Shown here piece by piece: positions 41,988 to 51,641 of a DNA stretch of 51,641 nucleotides. Source of the DNA: Cyanophora paradoxa (Eukaryota; Glaucocystophyceae; Cyanophorales; Cyanophoraceae). The stretch covers positions 1 to 51,641 of the forward strand of contig QPMI01000215.1 in NCBI GenBank assembly GCA_004431415.1, in the 5' to 3' direction. Made by a program: the position numbers and the translations under genes. The notes under the pieces are model-generated. The model was not told the DNA's origin. It ran no database searches and was given only the letters and a program-made list of their open reading frames with translations. How positions within the stretch are numbered: the stretch's first letter is position 1; every line of letters starts with the position of its first letter.

Positions 41988-43793
41988 TCAGTCGGCCTCC
42001 TCGTCCTCGATTGCGCTCGCGTGGGAGACGCCGGGCTCGCCCCGCCGCCGCCGCTTGCTCCGCCCCGCTCCGCCGTCGTTGCCGCCGCCGCCCCCCGTCC
42101 TGCCGGTTGGGCCCTCGGGTCGGGAGCGCGCGCGCGCGCGCGCGCGCGCACGCGAGGGAAACGGGGAAAGAGGGCGCGCACGTCGCGTCGCGGGGCGCCC
42201 TCGCAGCCGCCAGCTCGTCGCCGCTTCTGCGCGCCCCGCCCCGGCCTTTCCGTCGGCGCGCGGCCGCGCCGTGGGCGCGCGGCCTGCCGCACCGGAGGGC
42301 GACGAGGTGCGCGTCGGACATCTCGAGCCACCGCTGCGCCCCGGGCTGCCTGCCGCTGCTCGGGGCGGGGCGTCGGGGCTCGGAGGGGGGCAAGGGCGAG
42401 AGCGGGGACGGGCGCACGGGTCCGGGGCGGGCCAGCCGAGGCGGCGGGCGGCGAGGACGACGAGGGCGACGACGGCGTCGCGGTCCATCTCGAGGACCTC
42501 GTCCGCCGGCGCCTCGGCCGGCAGGTGCCGCAGCGCAAACTGCCGGATGTCCTCCGTCCCGCGCCGGAAGAAGCTCCTGGAGGCGTACGTCTGCGCCCTG
42601 CGCGCGCCGGCGGGGTCGGTCGGGCGGCGGCGGCCGGCGGCGGCGGTGGTGGGGGGAGCGCCCCCAGGGCCCCCGCTGCGCACGCGTGCTGGGATCGACG
42701 ACGCCGCCCGCCTCGATCCGCCTCGCGGCCCTGCGGCGGCAGGGGGACGTCTCGGGGCGGCCCAGCGGGTCGTGAGGGGATGCGAGGCCGCGAGCTCACT
42801 CGGCAGCCGCAAGGAATCGCTCCGGCAGAGGATCGCTGCCGCGCGCGGGCGTCGGGGTCGGTCGGGGCCGGGCGGGCGAACGAGGCGGGAGCGGCGGCGG
42901 CCGGCGCACCAGTGGGAGACGTCGAGGCCGCGCTCGGCGCAGAGGCGCGCGGCGAGGGCGCGGAGGGGAGGAGGTCCCGAAGCTCGGCCGCCTGCTCCCC
43001 GGCGCCCAGCGAGGCGAGGAGCTTGAGCAGCCTCCCCGGTCCCGAAAGGCGTCCCGCCGGACGGGCCGCGGGCCGGCGGCCCGGCCGCGGGCCCGTCTGG
43101 GGAGCGCGGCGGCGGCGAGGCCGGGGCGTCGGGGGCCCGAAGAGGCGGCGCACGGCGGCAGGCTCGATCGGCTCGGCGGTGCGCACGAGCCGGCCGGTCG
43201 GGGCACCGCTGGGCGGGGCCGCCTCGTCAAAGACGTGCGCCGGCGCCCCGTCTCCCCCGTCCCCGCCGCAGGCCGGGCACGGGGCGCCCGGGACGGCGAG
43301 CGCGAGCGCCGCGAGGCCGCCACCAGCCGGCTCCCGCGCGGCCGTCCCGCGAGCTTGCGGCGCACCGCCGGCTCGCGCAGCAGGCGCGCGGCTGCGCGCG
43401 GCGCGCGGGCGTCGGCTGGGGCGGTCGACCGGGCCGGGAGCGGCGGGGCGCACCCAGGTCGATGTGCCGGCAGAGGACGGCGGCGCAGGCCGCGCGCTGC
43501 TCGCCGGAGAGCTCCGCCACGCCCTCCTGCGGCTTGGTCGGCTTGGGGGGCGACTCGGCGACGGGCCGGCGTGCGGGCCGCACCGGCAGGAGCGCGGGGC
43601 CCACGGCGGAGACCGCGCGGGCGTGCGCCGCGCGGACGGCGTCGGCGGTGGCCTCGCCGGCGTCCTCGAGCCCCAGCAGGATCACCGGGCTGCCGATATC
43701 GAGCCCCAGGCTCTCCAGCCGTCCGGCTCCATCCCGGCCGGCTCCCAGACTCTGGCAGAGTCCCATCGACCAGAGTCCACATTGACTCCACAA
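41988..43793 (-). CDS. Orphan alpha-helical protein, Ala/Arg-rich
   Basis: Not recognised. Spliced minus-strand reading: LESLGLDIGSPVILLGLEDA, AAHARAVSAVGPALLPVRP, AELSGEQRAACAAVLCRHID, a LLREPAVRRKLAG segment, LALAVPGAPCPACGGDGGDG (a CPxCG knuckle), PIEPAAVRRLFG, LLKLLASLGAGEQAAELRDL, RFLAAAEAARRIEAGGVVDP, then YASRSFFRRGTEDIRQFALR and LEMDRDAVVALVVLAARR. The end has a basic cluster SKRRRRGEP and acidic HASAIEDEEAD (stop 41988-41990), resembling a nuclear localisation signal and acidic tail. At least six short introns. An equally long plus-strand ORF covers the same interval but reads as repetitive Arg/Gly antisense. The start (43793 or 43766) is uncertain. Confidence 0.5.
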
Positions 43794-43849
43794 CGGCGTA
43801 CCGGTAGTAGGTCCGGTACCCAGCCTGGCAGCGCGAGCGCAGCGTAGGC

Positions 43850-44470
43850 CTGCGGCTTGCCGTCAAGCGCTTGAGCCAAAGCTCAAGCCGGGCTGGGCGG
43901 TCAAGCGCTTGACTGGCTTTTGGCCGGCTCAAGCCGGCTCAAGCCCTGGCCGAGGGGGCCAGGGAGGGGGTATCGGCGCGCGGGGGGTACTTCGACGCAG
44001 CTGCAGCGAATTCGAAGCCGGCGCGGCGCGCGCGCGCGCGCCTGCGAGCGCTAGCGATGGCATCGCGACCGTTGGACCGAATGTCGATCTAGAGGTCTGA
44101 AGAGCGTGCAGGTATGATCGATATCGAGGCGCGGCGCGCGCGCGCGCGCACGTGCACGGCCTGCGCCGTCGCGAGCTCTGAGCTTGCCGAGTCGATATAT
44201 TAGCAGCTCATGATCATGATCAGTGTTTAGATGTGTTTCTTTAGAATTCAAAGCACAATAAGCGCTAGCTCTAGCATTTCGCTGCGGCGCTGAGGCTTGC
44301 GGAAGTGTACCCCCCTTCGGCTTGCCTCAAGCCGGGCCAAGCGCTTGACCCGGCCAAGTGGCCAAGCGCTTGTCCGGGCCGGTCGGCCGGCTTGGCTTGG
44401 CTTGGCAGCGAGCGCCCGGGCTTGGCTTGACTTGAGCCGACTTTCTGGCGTCAAGCCGCACCCCTAGCGC
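43850..44470. repeat. Cluster of CAAGCGCTTG palindromes and CTTGAGCC-like motifs
   Basis: The perfect 10-bp palindrome CAAGCGCTTG occurs at 43864-43873, 43902-43911, 44338-44347 and 44363-44372. It is embedded in many copies of TCAAGCC/GGCTTGA (for example GGCTCAAGCCGGCTCAAGCC near 43925 and GGCTTGGCTTGGCTTGG near 44392). Two sub-clusters flank a central stretch with (GC)n runs and TGATCATGATCA (44211-44222). No gene seen. Confidence 0.7.
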
Positions 44471-44517
44471 AGCGAGAAACTTGAAAACTCTATCGACAGT
44501 GATTCGGCACCGGTACT

Positions 44518-44755
44518 GTCCGACGGTCATGTCATTAAGTTAGGCGTCGCTTTTCATAGACGTTTGCCCACCCGTTGTGATATAGACGTTCACAAAGATA
44601 GAAGAATGACCGTCGGACGGGAATTAGCTTGAATTTACCTAAGAAATTACGCAAAAGCTAGGGACATATAGACGAGGTTTTAGTTAGACGAGTACCCAGT
44701 GCTACCCACCCTCGTCTATCCGCGCCTATCATTGTGTATACGCCTAACTTTGTGG
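44518..44755. mobile_element. Foldback/MITE-like element with nested inverted repeats
   Basis: GTCCGACGGTCAT (44518-44530) is matched in inverse orientation by ATGACCGTCGGAC (44606-44618), a perfect 13-bp pair bounding about 100 bp. A second pair, AAGTTAGGCGT (44537-44547) and ACGCCTAACTT (44740-44750), and a third, ATAGACGAGG (44668-44677) and CCTCGTCTAT (44710-44719), are also perfect. ATAGACGTT occurs twice as a direct repeat. There is no ORF, and no clear target-site duplication, so the outer limits are uncertain. A small non-autonomous DNA transposon or a foldback relic is the likeliest reading. Confidence 0.5.
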
Positions 44756-46390
44756 ATTGACAGTATTATTAATTATCTGGCGCATTAATTAAGTGCATTA
44801 ATTAAGTGCATTAAAATATTACGGTACTAGTCCGTCGACGTCGACGTCCCGACTTCCGAGTCCGGGGACCGGGGACCCGGGAATCGGCGGGATCCGACGG
44901 TCGAATCCGGCCCATGCCATTATCCGGGTCGATCATTGCCGCGAGTCCCGCGACTCATGATCATGATCATGCGCGCATGCGCACTACACAGACCTACAGT
45001 ATACTGGTACTGCGGCCGCGGCATGCCGTCATTGCCATATATATAATTATATAATTATATAATGCAATGCCAAGCATGCATACATGCAACTTCAACCTTG
45101 CATAATTAATTAATTACGTATACGTAGACTACTTCAGTACTAGGTAACGTAGTACGTACGTATACGCGTACGCGTATACGTACCGTAGTACCGTAACGAC
45201 GCTACCACGGTATACTACAGTACCGTACGTACTACGTAGCCGCGCGCTCAGATCTAGACTCTCCGGATCCGAGTCCGAGCTCGAGCCTCGAGCTCTGAGA
45301 CAACTGCATGCTACTAGGCTAGACATTGCTAGTCATGCAGCCATGATGCAGGCCTTGGCCTAGGCTGCAGGCTGCAGCTGCAGCTATCAAGCTTAAGCCA
45401 CTTTGAACGATCTTTCTCCAGTCCGACGGTCCGACGAGGTCGACGGGCTTACTAAGTTGAGCTTCCCGTGACTCCGATCCGGCCGCGGGCTCTCGGCAGT
45501 TGCATATACCTTGGGCGGCGAAGTTGGGCCGGCCGCGCGCGCCTCGTCAGACCGTGCCGGCATTCGGCCTCAGCGGCTGCAGCCGCCCGCGGAGTAGGCT
45601 TCGAAGAGCATCTCGACATTGAGTGCAATCGTTGAACGTGAGCGGCTGCCTCTCACCTCTAGATCTGTGTCTCGCTCCTGGCCGTCCGGCCCACTGGGCA
45701 GCTTATATAATTAGGTCGACGGTCTGCGGCCGACCCATATATCATGATCATACATGACCACCGAGCTCGAGTACTAGTCAGGCTCGAGCCGACATATGCA
45801 TTTCATAAGCCTCCGGCTGCGCGCGCGCCTGCGCGGGCCGCCCCGGCCGATTGCGATCCGCGTGAGTGTACTATATATAGATTGGATGCCATCAGACGAT
45901 ACATATATATATATATATCCGCCGACGCCGCCACGCAATCGCAGGCCTGAGGCTAGGCCCGGGCCGCCCATGGCCAGCCCGGGGCGCCGGCGTCAATATG
46001 GACAAGTACATATATAGGGACGCGTACGCAGAGATGTGACCATCGCCGCTATAGCTAGTACTGTCAGACCACATGGTCCACACCTGTCGGACTTGGCCGA
46101 CTCGCGATCGATTGCTACGTATATACGTATATACTAAGCTAGTTATCGCTTGCAAGTGTAATATATGTAGCTCTCGCCGCGGCGCATACCATGATAGATC
46201 CACTAGAATACATAATATATATATATATCATTGTATAGCTACTATAGCTAGCTATAGGCGCCGGCTAGCCTAGTAGGGCGCTGGCATGCATGTCGGCCTT
46301 AAATAATCTTAGTATGCAGGACGAACAGCCTGTACATGTGTCACACAGTGTATCGATATCGCTCTGACGCCGGCACCGGCGCTGCGCACG
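44756..46390. other. Low-GC intergenic region saturated with short palindromes
   Basis: No gene supported. The sequence is made largely of overlapping palindromes: TTAATTAA, GTCGACGTCGACGTC (44833), TCATGATCATGATCATG (44956), ATATATATAATTATATAATT (45037), a long stretch of TACGTA/GTATAC/CGTACG/ACGCGT between 45115 and 45240, GGATCCGAG and CTCGAGC near 45265, CTGCAGGCTGCAGCTGCAG near 45365, and (TA)n runs near 45902 and 46213. Isolated ORFs of 60-100 codons occur on both strands without features. Confidence 0.6.
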
Positions 46391-46910
46391 ACAGTGATCA
46401 CCGCGGCACGCGTACGAGCTCCTGATCACGCGCGCGCGCGCAACGCAGGTCGACGTCGACGTACGCGTCGGGTATCTACGTACTGGCGGCTAGGTGCTGG
46501 CTATGGCGATGTTTGTTCCGTGCCGCGGTCGGCGCCGGCTACGTATACCCATGACCGTGGCCTCGTCCGAGGCGTGGCTGATCGCGACCCGCTCGGAGCG
46601 TATCGCATCTTTCTTCCGTGGGAGCGGCGGCGTCAGGCTGTGCTGCCCAGGAACGGGGATCGAGACCTGGCTCCGGAGAAGCAAAAGGCCAGTCGGTTCG
46701 CCCAGCAGGCAGCCTGTAAACGGTACGAGCATGGCGAGCTCCGCCCGAACCCCCGGCCCATCAAGAATTCCATGTATGCCCAACGTTATATTAACGCTGA
46801 GTACGTATACGCCTTGTGCTCTCAGGCTGGGGGTTCTCAAGGGGTCCAAGATGCGGTGGAATAAGAACGAACGTCATTCCACCTTCGACCCCATCTGGCC
46901 CCCAGGCAGC
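46391..46910. other. ORFs on both strands, unassigned
   Basis: Open frames of about 120-180 codons overlap here on both strands (plus from 46394 and 46494, minus from 46849). The composition is closer to coding than the preceding region, and the minus frame reads with ordinary amino-acid variety (for example LGIHGILDGPGVRAELAMLV), but I recognise no domain. It may be a decayed element, or the 5' part of the gene that follows. Confidence 0.25.
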
Positions 46911-49900
46911 CATGGCCAGCTCGACCGCCACTCTGGGCTGCTCCCTCTGAGCTCGATCACGAATGCGATGAGGCCCTTGCAGCGGACATTGAGCGCCTTT
47001 ACCAGATTGCGCGGAACGATTTCAACGTATCTCGCATGTTAGAGATAATGATTCGCAGCGACGACAGTGCCCCCAGTGTCCACTGGTTCGACTTGATGAC
47101 CCGCGTCAAATGCAAGCCCCTCCTTGGCGTGATTGGTGGTCTGGATCTGGAGCTTTTGGCGGTGATCGAGAGCTCCGCGCTTCCGCTGCCGCATTTGAAG
47201 GCAACGAAGCAGCCGTGAACGAGCTTCTCGCCGCCATGCATGTTAGCACCTCCAACTCTCGAGACGTCGACGACGGATCCGACACCCTGTCTACCGAGCT
47301 CAGCAATGCCCTCGCAGCAGCTGCAGCCGGCGGGTGGCCTCGATTGGTCGCCCGCCTAATCGAGCTGGAGCGTCGCCCAACGCGGCGCAGGGGCGGCCCT
47401 CATGTTGGCCGTGTACTGCGGTGCGTTTGCCGTTGACAGACTTTGCCGTGAGACTTCGAGGTTGCCAGCAATAGCAACAGCCGTGTTGGAGAGTATTTGA
47501 TCACTGTTGCTGTGCTTGTTGAGATGGGCGCCTGCCCGCTCGTCCGCGGCGGCCTCTGCACCTCTCTGGTTGTGGGTTGCTCTTGGACAGTCAAGGAAAT
47601 TACTTCCTGTCTCGACATCCTGTCAAAGGGTTGCGCTAGCTGCCGTGCTCAGTGCACTCTCACGATCGGCCACCGGGCACATGGATGCGACATTAACGTC
47701 GACGTCGATCGCGACGTCGACGCCTTCGGAAGCCTCAACCATGAACTCCGCGACCGCAAACCGGTGCGTGATCATGAGCACGCGTACGTTTGACACCGTT
47801 ATTGCTCTAAATTAAATCATGAGCCGGAGCACGCGTAATTAATTTCCGACCTGGTGATAATTTTGAGTTTATAATTAGCTTGCTGATTACAATTGAAATT
47901 AAAATCTGTTCGAAACGAGCCAGCTATCTAGATCTATAGTTAACGTTTGCGCTAGAACGTTGACATCTATTTACAGCGATACGCTTAGATGCTTCGCATA
48001 TGCATGTAATTAATATAATATTTAATTTGTCCCATTCTAATGTACAAGTTGTGCCTCTGGCAGATCACAAGATTGATCGCTTCTACGCTTTAGACGACGT
48101 CTCGAACATTGCTGACTGCATGAGCTTGACTTTCTTGCGGGAAGTCCATGAGCACGTGCACGAAGGAGATCCCATCGGCCGAATTGGATGAATGATCGAC
48201 GGGAGTTGTTCAAGGGTGCGCGGCATCCTGTAGATCTTTTGTAGATCAAAGTTCATGCATGTACGGTATACGTATAGATGCAAACTAATTCAAGATTGAT
48301 CTAGATCAATTAAGCATGCATACGTAAAATGCATCAACGTTCGCGATCAACTAGTCTCGAGTCTCGATCAAATTAAAGTCGTGACAAGACTTCCGCAGTG
48401 CGCTGGATTAAAACAGTAGGCGGCTGGGAGGTTGGCGTGCATCACCCCGTGAAGCTCGGCATTGTTTTGTGTCAGCACCCTGATGTGCTGAAGTGCTCTT
48501 TTCCAAAATGAGCCCCTCTCCCACGTGCACGCCGCTGGCCCAGCGAAACGCTTTGACGCAGCGTGAGTTGCTTGACGATGCGGCTGGATGCATCCAGGTT
48601 CTCGAAGTTCTCGGTCGGGCATATTCCTTCCTACGGGAAACGTTGCATGACAAAACCTCACTACAACCTGTTCAAGTTCCGCCCCCCCATTTCTCCTCTC
48701 AAGCGCTTGTCGGGCCTGGTCCTACCAATCGTGACCCCACACAAACGATGCGCAACGTTCCAGAAGATAGATGCCTTAGAATTCCGCTGCACCATCGAAA
48801 GTCGACATCTGAACACGAATCGGAGAAAACAGCGCCTGTACATGTGGTGCACGTGGGCGACCGTGACTCCGGACCTGAATCCGTCGAATGTGGCTCAGAT
48901 CAAGAGGATGAGCAGCTGCAGGAAGCCTCGGTTTGGGATGATCCCGTTCCTATGGAGGACCTGTTCTCCCTCGCCGCGAGGCGGTGCGCACATGCATTTT
49001 GTTTTCGCTACATTTATGTCGAGGAATGTGTAAACGCGTACACGAACATAGTTTTTGCAAGCTAAATAAGTGGACGCGACCCCCAATTTAGATGTTCTCT
49101 CTTGCCTTTGCGATACGCTTGACGCTTGACTCGAATCGACCGCAGATTGAGAGCTTACTCGAAGATGGAGACGACGGAATCACCGCGCTTCTGCGCGCAC
49201 GTACGCAAACGCACGCAACCATTGATTCTGACGTCGACTCCGGGATCGATGTCAAGGTATCTCAATCGCAGTCGAATCCCTGAAATCTTTGTTAGTGTGA
49301 AATAACTTCATTTCCATCTTTTACAGAACTCGATGTTGCAGTCGGACGGACTTGCAGGCACACGCCTTGCCAGTGAGAAGAAGCACGACTGGTCTCTGAG
49401 CGCCGACGATGTGCGTACATGTGTCTCACGATCAGTTGGAAATCATAAATAATTGCGAGTCGGCATGCGCGAACATCGTAAACTCGATTGATCATAAGCT
49501 TTAAAGTCATTGAAACGCCAAGCGCAAGCTTTCGAATCGTTTTCATAAATGCACACATAGGATATCGGAATGTTTTTCAAGATGAAAGTGAATATGTATA
49601 AGTTTCGAGACCTACTCTGATTGTGAATCCGATGTGGTACCAACTCCTGGACTTCTGCAAACCCGACAGATCTTGAACGGCTGGATGAGATCATTTTCCT
49701 TGCTCTTCGGAATGGATTCCCAGTCGACGGGATATTCCTTTCACTAATGCTAGAAAAGAACTGGCCTCTTCTCCGCATTCTCGATTGCATTGGCGCCGCA
49801 GAGCTTGACGAGTTTCACGATCCTTGTGCCACGGAGTGGCTTGTCGTACTTGCAGCCACGAGTCTACCAACCGCCGATTTCGCACCCTTCTCGACACCTC

Positions 49901-51641
49901 TGTAGAAGGCTCATCGTTCGAACGGAGCTTGACGGGGGTACCATGCTTCTGCAGCATGGAATCGAGACCGGACTAGAGTACTCTTTTGGGCCGGCGACGG
50001 AATTCCGGGAGCACATCGACTTCACTTTTCGCGCCTCAGTAATTTCTTGTAATAAGCGAATTTCAACCGGCGCCCCTCGAGCTCGAGATGCCCTTGCAAA
50101 CTGGCAAGACTCTTGGTGAATGTGTGTAGCTTGTGCTAATCTCGGTCTCCGCAAGCGGGCATTCAAATGAAATACGTTTATACTTAGTAATCATCGGCAT
50201 CTCGCAGGTGACAGTGCAAGGCATCTGCCCGACCCTTTCTACGGACCCAGGCTTTTTCTTTTTCGAATGATGCACTGCTCGATGCTCTTGGCGGCCAGCC
50301 CCGGCGGGCGGCTTTCTCCAGATGGAAGGCACGTTTTGCGGCCGGCGGAAACGGCTCACCTCTTGTCGGTTATTTGTATGCATGGTGACGTGAAGGTTCG
50401 TCTCTGGTCGCACGTTTAGTCAACGAATATCTTGTTCACTCCGACGTGTAGCTTTTAGATCTCCAAGACGTCTCCCTTTTTTCCGGCTCAATCATCGTGC
50501 TCTAACACATGCGGACAGCGTCTCATCGACGAAGAGGTGGCACTACCGCTGGACACGCTCAAGTTTCTCATCCCGAGAAGCGAGAATCGAATTCTCCTGT
50601 CAGCATATCAAACGCCGAAGCGGTTGCTTACCATGGCGGCAGAAGCTCTTCTGGCAAGGCTCCAGTTCGATGTTGAGTTCGAGGAGCTGAAAGGGTTCAA
50701 ATCCCCTTGTGCTTCTCACGGCGATGAATTCGAGAATTTCGGTGAAGAAGTCAAGGGCTGCACATATGCATGCGCACCGTGCCTCCTCTCTCTAATCGCA
50801 CTACTATTGTCTTCGGGTGCCACCGTTTACGCCAACGATTACGAGCTCCTCACCCATCCCCTCGTCACGCAATTCGTTGCCTCTGTCGCACACTTGTCAA
50901 TTGTCGGCCCCATCCTTCCTCCGGTACCGGTGCCCTAGCCTTCCTATCCCACGCGCGCCATCGATTGCGAGCTCCAGTTTTCTGACCTTTGAGTTCTATT
51001 CCTCTGTCCGGCTTTCTGCAGCCGCAGATGTCAACCTCAGAGGCGCCCATGTACACGTGTTGTTCCCATTCAGGCTGGCTGTGCAATCCCGAAACCTGTG
51101 TTCTGGCTGATTGTTACCACGGCGCGGGCCAATCCCGTGGTCTGCTGGAGGCGATGATTTGTGCCAACAAGGACGAGACATTTAAGACACTCTTTGACAA
51201 ACATCTCGGTATGCCTCAGCTCGCACATCGCTTACCTCACCCTAGACCCACGGGCTCTCTAGATCTTCGGCTATGCCACGTGCACGTGGTTATAGATTTA
51301 GAAGTGTTTATATATTTAATTATGGTTCAGCTCCCGCAATTCGCAATCCGCCCCCCATCGTTCCCCGAAATTCAAGTTTCATTATTCAATATATATACTG
51401 TTTCGGTATGATCATGATTTACTCCAAGATCGCTATTTGATATTTCGCACATCACGTGCAGGTGCTGGTGGAGCTGTCGAGGTTTGTCGTGAGAATCGGT
51501 CTCCGATGACGCGCGAGCTAGACATCGAAACTCTCGCTCTCCTCCCCCTCCGCACGTGGAATCCCGACGATGCGGCCCTGCGGGACATAGCCTCGGCACG
51601 CCTTCGAAAGAGAGTGCTTTCCTCGATCGATCCGAAGAAGA
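46911..51641 (+). CDS. Multi-exon gene with degenerate ankyrin-like segments, 3' incomplete
   Basis: Family assigned only loosely. Several plus-strand segments read as coding and resemble ankyrin helices or hairpins: DEALAADIERLYQIARNDFN (about 46960), LRASAAAFEGNEAAVNELLA (47175), LAAAAAGGWPRLVARLIEL (47310), VLVEMGACPLVRGGLCTSLV (47512), an acidic QRELLDDAAGCIQVLEVLGR exon (48560) continuing to SDQEDEQLQEAS, DEIIFLALRNGFPVDGIFLS (49690), MLLQHGIETG (49940), TLKFLIPRSENRILLSAYQT (50560), LLSLIALLLSSGATVYANDY (50785), AADVNLRG (51021), LLEAMICANKDETFKTLFDK (51143) and TRELDIETLALLPLRTWNPD (51510), which runs off the end. Introns are AT-richer than elsewhere. Several adjacent genes or pseudogenes of one family are an alternative; exon joins were not resolved. 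Confidence 0.45.

Noticed and set aside
41937-43847. A 636-codon plus-strand ORF
   Set aside because: It is the Arg/Gly/Ala-rich antisense of a better minus-strand gene and shows no domain; stretches such as its Glu/Gly/Arg runs mirror the minus-strand helices.
1-51641. CRISPR arrays, bacterial operons or an integrated provirus
   Set aside because: The repeats have no spacer structure of CRISPR type, the genes are intron-split eukaryotic ones, and no integrase, capsid or polymerase motif was seen.

Overview
This is a stretch of a very GC-rich, gene-dense eukaryotic nuclear genome. Most genes are cut by many short introns (about 40-120 nt, rich in CCCCG/GGGGC and poly-C/poly-G), and reading frames resume cleanly only after splicing. 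An unusually large share of introns must begin with GC rather than GT. Gene content (plastid-type peroxiredoxin Q with an N-terminal presequence, archaeal/plant-type topoisomerase VI subunit B, alpha-glucan branching enzyme, Rab14, TRAP-alpha, PIG-C) suggests a unicellular alga. I cannot fix the lineage: haptophyte, green, red, dinoflagellate-related and other algae all remain possible.

Layout. 1-1452: 3' part of a class I aminotransferase (+). 1560-2552: four-TM orphan membrane protein (-). 2844-6788: SUV39-type SET lysine methyltransferase with a long Pro/Ala-rich N-terminus (+). 6910-8267: TRAP-alpha/SSR1 (-). 8656-10071: peroxiredoxin Q (-), head to head with 10103-13723: TOP6B (+); the start codons are only 31 bp apart. 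14115-15275: PIG-C/GPI2 (+). 15544-16587: Rab14-like GTPase (-). 16825-20398: low-complexity protein with a repeated LAxxLAxRR motif (+). 20666-24606: glycogen/starch branching enzyme (+). 24783-28242: HMG-box (MAT-type) transcription factor (-). 28637-31582: aminopeptidase P (-). 32523-33605: intron-split, CENP-A-like histone H3 variant (+). 34041-36374: Cys-rich orphan nuclear protein (-).

From about 36.66 to 41.76 kb there are three tandem arrays. Two are made of about 130-bp units in opposite orientation (14 and 4 copies); between them lies a divergent family of about 121-bp units (10 copies). All units share one conserved core of about 34 bp. 41988-43793 holds another orphan gene (-). 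From about 43.8 kb the composition changes: GC falls, palindromes become very dense, a foldback element and CAAGCGCTTG clusters appear, and from about 46.9 kb to the end there is a multi-exon gene (+) with degenerate ankyrin-like segments that runs off the window.

Most genes are unrelated housekeeping genes packed in alternating orientation, so no operon logic applies. The two chromatin genes make an interesting pair: a SUV39-class methyltransferase and, 26 kb away, an H3 variant whose K9/S10 positions are changed. The most novel-looking items are this H3 variant, the repeat arrays with a shared core, and the tryptophan/acidic repeat tails on TOP6B. All exon joins are inferred by eye from frame and family conservation; transcripts would be needed to confirm them.
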